Positions 58,001 through 64,000 of a stretch of DNA of 64,000 bases are shown here, one piece after another (within the stretch, counting starts at the first letter, position 1; every line of letters starts with the position of its first letter). The notes beneath the pieces were generated by a model, which had not been told where the DNA came from, searched no databases, and saw nothing but the letters and a program-made list of their open reading frames with translations. Both the position numbers and the translations under genes were made by a program. This stretch comes from Theobroma cacao (lineage: Eukaryota; Streptophyta; Magnoliopsida; Malvales; Malvaceae), in the NCBI RefSeq assembly GCF_000208745.1, contig NC_030857.1, positions 1,825,664-1,889,663 on the forward strand, written 5' to 3'.

Positions 58001-61000
58001 GTGAGCATTTTACTCAGTCACTCAAATCAGCCGCGGACAATGCCGTATACTAATATTAAGGCTGTTTGAAGAGATCTGACTTACCAACCGAAAAAAGCTA
58101 TGAATCTTTAATTAGAGGCAAAAAGGTCATACAAATTCCAAAAGAAGCTTTGTCATGGCTTGCCCTGGTCTCACCAGCAACACCCCCTTTGCACAAATAT
58201 ATTATAATTCCAAATGAATACTGTCATTTTTGCTTTAGGGGGTGTTAGGTTATTTCTTCTTGCACCTTCCCAAAGATCAAGGCATCAAAACCCGTCCCCC
58301 TCCCCCATAGGGAGATGTGTTCTTTTCTAAACCACATTATCAGGACTAATATTCACGTCTTAATCACTAATATAGTTGTTAATTAACACTTTGATTTGAT
58401 AAAATATCATCAGTCAAAAAGACCCAAAACCCCTTTTATAAGGAAATGACACCCAAAACCAATCCTTCCTTGTTGTAGGTGGAGAGCAGAGACAGGTAGA
58501 TTTGAGAGGTGAAGGGAGGGAAATTGAGCATTTAAGTATGACCCCTCTTCTAGGAATATTAATATACTTTTTGTTTTTGGTAAGACCAAGTGACGAAACA
58601 CGAGGCAACGACCAACCAAATTAGATAAGTCTTGTGGGAAAGCTGTTGATTGGATAAGAAGTATTGAATTCAACGAGAAGATTTATTTAATGTTTGGAGG
58701 AAAAGAAAAAAAAAAAGAAGGAAATTGGGAATTCTTTGCACATGGATGGGGCTTTGTGGGGGAAGCAATAGTCAATTAGGATATGGGGAATTCTTTTTTT
58801 TTTTTCTGTATTAAAATTGAATTTAAAGAAATATTGACTCCATCCATTATAAGCCACGTAGATATAATTCTTGCTTTCCTTAAGAGATCATCTCACTTTT
58901 TTTTATTATTTAAATCAATTTTTCATATTAGTTAGTAAATAAAATGAAGTGTTCCAATCTATTGGATTTGCTTTTGTCTTTTGCATAACCGTCTCCCTTT
59001 CTCCAAAGATTTCATTTAAAAAATAACCCTTTACCGTGAAGAAATAATGAATTTAAATATCTCAAACACTCATACATACAAATATGATAACCTATTAAAT
59101 TCATAGTCAATATTATGAGGAATTGATAATAAAAAGCAAAAAATAAACTTTCCCGATTAATTAAGATTATGATAAATTCATCAAACAATGGTTCGTCTTT
59201 GATTATTAAGTCAAAGATAAACACTATAACAAAATAGGAAGAAATTGACTTGATAATAACAGTAATTATTTTTCTTTTCATGGTTTACCTTGACAATATC
59301 CAGAACAGACACGTTTACTAACGTAACAAGACATGTTCCAGGGCTCAGGGTACGTAGGTTTGAATTTTAACAGAAAAGGGTAAAGAGAATTTCGGTGCAT
59401 GGTCGGGGGTTTGATTGTTGTAATCGTTTTCATGCATGTTCTGTCAAACCTTGTTGACAGCAACGTATCACCGTTGAAACTCTCAATTAATTAAAACCGA
59501 ATGCCTTTAAACAGAGCCGACAACTATGATAGATAAATTAGTACTTCCAGGAGTTCAAAGTAAAGATATAATTCCTCGATGGACAAGGAAAAAAAAAAAA
59601 AATTCGACCTTGCATGAGACTTGGAAATCGAAAATTTAATACAACATACATTAAAATCAAAATTTGTATTTATTTTCGTAAAAGTCAAAAAAAGACAATT
59701 AAAGAAGTACATAGTAATTAATATCGAATATGACAGATGAAAAAGTTTCCTCGGGTCCAAGGACGAGGGAAAATAACTTAGAAAATTTTGTTTAAAGACT
59801 GTGTTAAATTACTTTTATTTATGTCATTGCAACTTCAAAATACATAAGTTTCATGTGTTCATTAAGCATCCTAAAATGCATCCCATGTGCAAAAAACAAA
59901 AAAAAGTTAGGGTTGTTTATGATTTAAATACTTTTAGTTCAATCAATCTCCCACTCAACAACTTGTTGTTTAGGGATAAGTGTAGGAACCTTTTCATAGC
60001 CTCACCATTGGTAAGCTTATTAGCTAGCTAGTGGGTGCTGGGGGAAGATAGGAATCTTGTGGACTTCTAGGTTTGCCTCATTGGGCAAGTACAAGATAGA
60101 GAAGCAACAACCAATTAATTTGCAACCTTGATAGGGATCCATGTTAAATTAACGGTACATGTTCAATTAATTAATTAATTAAAAAATTACTAATATTCTG
60201 TTATAGTGAAAATAATTATAATTTAATGACCTCCCATTTTCTATGAGAATCTTCCAGACATGATCCTTGAGCTACATCTGCTGACTTGTTTATAATTATA
60301 TCAAAGGTTTTTATGGTTATTAAATGTGTGATGTGTCCAAATACTACTCTTAGCTTATTGCTGTTATTTAATAAAACTAGTATTTATTTATTTTTACTAT
60401 TTTCTGTTGAAATCACTATTTGGTTTCTTTAAATCATGTTGCTGTGGTTGTGTATTAATTATTATTCGTTTTTATTACTCTGTAATGTTTTATTTTTTGA
60501 ATTTTTGTTGTTTTTGATGGTTTAAACAACTTAAGTTTTAATAAACTATATGTTTATATCTCAAAAATGCCTACATAGTTGTTAAAACTGAATTTTTTCT
60601 TGGGTGAATTATATAAATCCCACATTACCTAAAGCACCAAAATTGTAATTTCCAAAACAAAGAAGGTAATGGCAATGCCAGGAAGGAAGAAAAAGAAATA
60701 AATAATAATAATAATAATAAAAAAAAAACCCAGGAAAGAAATGGTAGTGAATAGTGATAAAGATGAAAATCCAGCTGAAGTGAAAGGGAAGGCCCAGTCT
60801 ATGTCCAATCTGAGACAGCAGCATAGGTTACAACCACCAAGACAGCTGTTTCACACCTATCTAAACTTCCCAATGTCCCAAATGTCCCAACTCCATGAAT
60901 GGATTCGTACGACAGGGTGAGCGATCACCAAGTTCACAGAATCTCTCACAGCTCTTTCTCTCTCTCATTTCCATTTCTCAAAGGTTTATTTGGTTTGATC

Positions 61001-62390
61001 AAGTAGCTTGTACATGTGCATATACTAGGAGAACCTTCCTTGGTTTCTTTCCTCCGATCATATAATTCTCCAAGTGGGACAGACCAGAATTCATGGTATC
61101 ACGTGTCCACCCCTCAACTGGTTGTTTCATTTTGTTGCCTAAAAATCAAATCCAACATCTCATCTCTTCTCTCCACCTCCATCAATTTGCAAATTTTTCT
61201 TCTTTAATTCCCCCCATAAACATATATTGTACCTTCTCTCTTAGTCGCATGCAGCCTGTTTTTAATGTCAAACACATAAACTTTGTCTGGAAAATTATTA
61301 CATTAAGAAAGGGAGGGACAGAGAGAGATTAAGACTTTTGAGTGTGGGCAGATCAACCGTGGATGAAGATGTGTGGTCTATATCTCAATCTTGTGGGACA
61401 GTTACTACAAGAGGACAAGGTTACACGAGTGATGATATCTATCTCTCAAAAATTATTGATCCATTGTCCCATTGCAACTCCTTCCCAAGGGGTTAACTTC
61501 CAAATTTTGCTTCAACCCCACACCCCCCAAGTGAGACCAAATGCTAAAGTTGAAACCCGTTTAATCTAACTAAGATAGTGTTTGATTACCAACTTGTAAA
61601 TCCAAGATCCTCGGCCAAAGATTTTGATTTTTAAAAGTAAGTGCTCGACCTCTGATTTGTTCATCTCGTTTTGTCTCTCATCTTCGCTATACAAAGTGTT
61701 GTCACATCAATGTGTTTTTGTAATAAGAGAATAATAATTTGAATTAAGACTAATCCCTTCAACTAGTGTTTTTCAATCATTTTAATTCAAAAGTCTCACA
61801 CATACATTTGCCAATTACCTGTTAAATTAGTTTTGTTTTTAATCTAGAATGTACCTTTCTTATCAAACTAATTGAATGATTTCTTACATTATTATTTGTT
61901 AATAAATTCATCGAGACGTTAAATGAATAGAAATAATAAATTGATATGATAATTTTTGATTTTACAAAAAAACGATCATAAAATAATTTATAATGTGATA
62001 GATAAGATAAGAGTATCATTTTGTGATTGATGTAATTTGATTTGCTTACAATCATTGAATATACATACACGCAATCATTCAAGATGATAAATTTAAAATC
62101 ATTTTGATTAGAGTTTGAAGAACAAAATTGATTCGGAATTTAACATGTCGTTTTTGGTAGTTAAAGCTGGTCATCTTGGGTAAGCGTGCAAAGGCCAAGA
62201 GGGGAGGCATTAAATCTGAAAGGGTCTCGTGAATTGAGGTGAAGAAGAACTCGCAAATTGAGGCGTAGTCGAATCCACAAAACAAGGGGATTAAAATGAT
62301 AGCTCAACCTCAAGCTACAGTTGGGGAGAGAATGTATCATGAGATGAGAAGCTGAGAGACGTGATGTGTTGGACCGTGGGGGCAACTGGG
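55066..62390. other. Intergenic region between XRN3 and LOG
   Basis: No gene is recognisable in about 7 kb. A segment at 55.44-55.68 kb is GC-richer than its surroundings and contains ACGTG cores but no matched coding family. TAA repeats lie near 60700-60722, and AATT repeats near 60161-60182. The 60.9-61.3 kb stretch is CT-rich like a transcribed leader, and the last kilobase should include the LOG promoter. The remainder is AT-rich with poly-A and poly-T tracts. Confidence 0.4.
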
Positions 62391-62403
62391 GGCATTGATT
62401 TGA

Positions 62404-62410
62404 TATAAAA
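62404..62410 (+). promoter_or_regulatory. TATA box of the LOG gene
   Basis: GATATAAAAAGGG has TATAAAA at 62404-62410, 178 bp before the ATG at 62588. A start about 30 bp downstream would give a leader near 150 nt. The role is inferred from sequence and spacing. Confidence 0.65.
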
Positions 62411-62587
62411 AGGGACCAAAGACACCAATTTTTCATTCCCCCTTAACTTTTGGGCTTTGGTTTTTCAAGAGATTGCTGACTGCTCTTACACAACAAACAC
62501 ATTCCTTTTGGGTTCTTTTCTCACACCTTAAAGAAGAGAAAATCACTATTTGAAGCAAAACCATAGTCGTCTCAAGCTTTTCCTCTT

Positions 62588-64000
62588 ATGGAAAATCAAC
62601 AACTCCACCTCCATCACCACCTGCAACAGCAGCAGCAGCAGCAACAACAGCTACAACGACAACCCAATTCCATGAAGTCAAGATTCAGACGTGTCTGTGT
62701 CTTTTGCGGCAGCAGCCCTGGCAAGAATCCTAGCTACCAGCTTTCTGCTATTCAGCTTGGCCAACAACTGGTACATAAACCTCTTTTTTTTGTCATAAAC
62801 ATGAAGGAGACAGACAAGACTTCTTTTTCAAATTGTCTTTTTTGCCTCTCCTCTTCCTTTCTGTTTGCAGTTCTAAGAATTGATCAGTAGGTATAATTGG
62901 CATACGTGTTTAGGCTTCTTTGACTGATGAATTTAGGCGAGTCTTTGCCTTTACATTGACCTGAACTGCACTATTCCAAAACAATATCTGGTCTCGAACT
63001 TTTTTAAGGTGTATACATAAGAAGTTTGATTGTAATGAGCTGTAATTGAGCCTCCTTCATCTTTGAATTGACTGAAAGCAAAGCTGTTTTCGTAAAGAAC
63101 CTCAAAGATTAGGACAGCCTTCTTTACTTTTGATATATCAAATCAAGAATTTCACCAGTTTTGAGCAAAGAAGAAATCAGAGACCTCAGTTCAAAGTCAT
63201 CCTCTGTTTGCTCTGTTTTGGTTGGATTAAAACTTGAATCAGTTCGGTGAAGTTTTGAATTCAAGGGAAATTAATGCCAAGACCACAAGGAATAAAATAG
63301 TGTGATTACACTCTTTGTAATGGAGTAATTGTAGGAATATGTTTAAATCAAACACGTAAGTTTAATAATAAAATAAAAGCTGCAGGTTGAAAGAAACATT
63401 GACTTGGTTTATGGAGGAGGAAGCATTGGCCTGATGGGGCTGGTCTCTCAAGCTGTCTTTGATGGTGGTCGCCACGTGTTGGGGTAAGTCATGGCGGCAC
63501 TATTCGCTCTCTCTTTCTCCATATCTTGTCCTCTCCTCTCTGATCCTGTCTCTAACTTTAACTCTTTGCTTTCCAAATTTTTCTTGCAGGGTAATTCCCA
63601 AGACTCTCATGCCAAGAGAGGTAAATATCAAACAGTATTTGGTCTTTTCTTGTAGTTGGAAAATAAGGATAGTTCAGATTCATGTGAGCACTGCCATCAC
63701 ATGAACAACTTAGATTAGTTATTCCCCGAAAAGTTTGTAATTCTTATTCCCATATGAGGACAATTTAAGATTCAAACAACTCCATGCTTGAATCTCTCTG
63801 AAATTGGGCTCCCATTTTTGATTGTCAGAGTTCTTTAAAAACTATAATCTCCTGTTTGAAAAATTTCAGATTACAGGCGAGCCAGTGGGAGAAGTAAGAG
63901 CTGTGTCAGGCATGCACCAACGTAAAGCTGAAATGGCCCGTCAAGCCGATGCGTTTATTGCCTTGCCAGGTTTGTTCTGGATTCAATCATACAGGATTCT
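62588..64000 (+). CDS. LOG: Cytokinin riboside 5'-monophosphate phosphoribohydrolase (LOG family), partial at window end
   Basis: Four exons are inside the window: 62588-62770, 63386-63483, 63590-63620 and 63870-63969. They encode about 137 residues in frame, and the gene then enters an intron that runs off the end. LOG enzymes release active free-base cytokinin directly from cytokinin nucleotides in the cytosol and nucleus. Seen: the Rossmann start [19 protein letters not shown], the signature [20 protein letters not shown] (about 68-87), [19 protein letters not shown], and [20 protein letters not shown] with the catalytic arginine (about 122). The PGGYGT motif is split by the last intron and its second half is outside. 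The N-terminus is odd: 28 residues rich in His and Gln, with nine Gln in a row, before an internal Met29 (MKSRFRR) where most LOGs begin. The sequence is closest to the LOG1/3/4/7 group; the exact member is unresolved. Confidence 0.93.
62624..62653 (+). repeat. CAG/CAA repeat coding for polyglutamine in LOG
   Basis: Five CAG units and mixed CAA/CAG codons encode nine consecutive Gln (residues 13-21), followed by Leu and further Gln. It is likely to be variable in length between alleles. It lies before the conserved LOG domain. Confidence 0.85.

Overview
The window is nuclear DNA from a flowering plant, almost certainly a eudicot. The evidence is AT-rich intergenic DNA, GT-AG introns with pyrimidine-rich acceptors, microsatellites, MITE-like relics, and six gene models belonging to plant families. 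The species cannot be named from the sequence. There is one 100-N assembly gap at 9029-9128 and there are two single Ns. I saw no rRNA gene, intact tRNA gene, CRISPR array or autonomous transposon.

Layout. (1) 1-6300 is AT-rich intergenic DNA with a MITE-like element and a GC-richer islet near 2.83-3.2 kb. (2) 6454-6906 (+) is an intronless SAUR of the SAUR52/53 type. (3) 6.9-19.5 kb is intergenic: a SINE-like relic, the assembly gap, and an isolated G-box cluster with a TATA box near 15.4-15.5 kb that has no recognisable gene behind it. (4) 21429-26235 (+) is a filament-like plant protein (FPP4/FPP6 type) in five coding exons, probably with a leader intron. (5) 32947-33261 (-) is a second intronless SAUR, of the SAUR50/51/54 type. 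(6) 38735-42032 (-) is an ATP sulfurylase, APS2-like, in five coding exons. (7) 42.1-45.4 kb is a very AT-rich spacer with a tandem duplication and an inverted-repeat element. (8) 45605-54294 (+) is a nuclear 5'-3' exoribonuclease, XRN3-like, in 23 coding exons. (9) 54.3-62.4 kb is intergenic. (10) 62588 to beyond the window end (+) are the first four exons of a LONELY GUY (LOG) cytokinin-activating enzyme.

These genes are not an operon. They cover auxin-responsive growth (two SAURs), a coiled-coil structural protein, the first step of sulfate assimilation, nuclear RNA decay and cytokinin activation. What links them is shared ancestry of the neighbourhood. As I recall the Arabidopsis map, SAUR53-FPP4-SAUR54 and APS2 lie together on one arm of chromosome 1 (At1g19830-At1g19920), and SAUR51-SAUR52-XRN3 lie on its duplicated counterpart (At1g75580-At1g75660). 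This window appears to keep the unsplit set in one 50 kb block. I found no convincing undescribed biological system. The best leads are the orphan G-box promoter, the two-start APS2 lacking a miR395 site, a tandem splice acceptor in XRN3 and the polyglutamine N-terminus of LOG.

Exon borders were set by hand from GT/AG signals, reading phase and family alignment recalled from memory. All 23 XRN3 exons, five FPP exons, five APS exons and four LOG exons join in frame.
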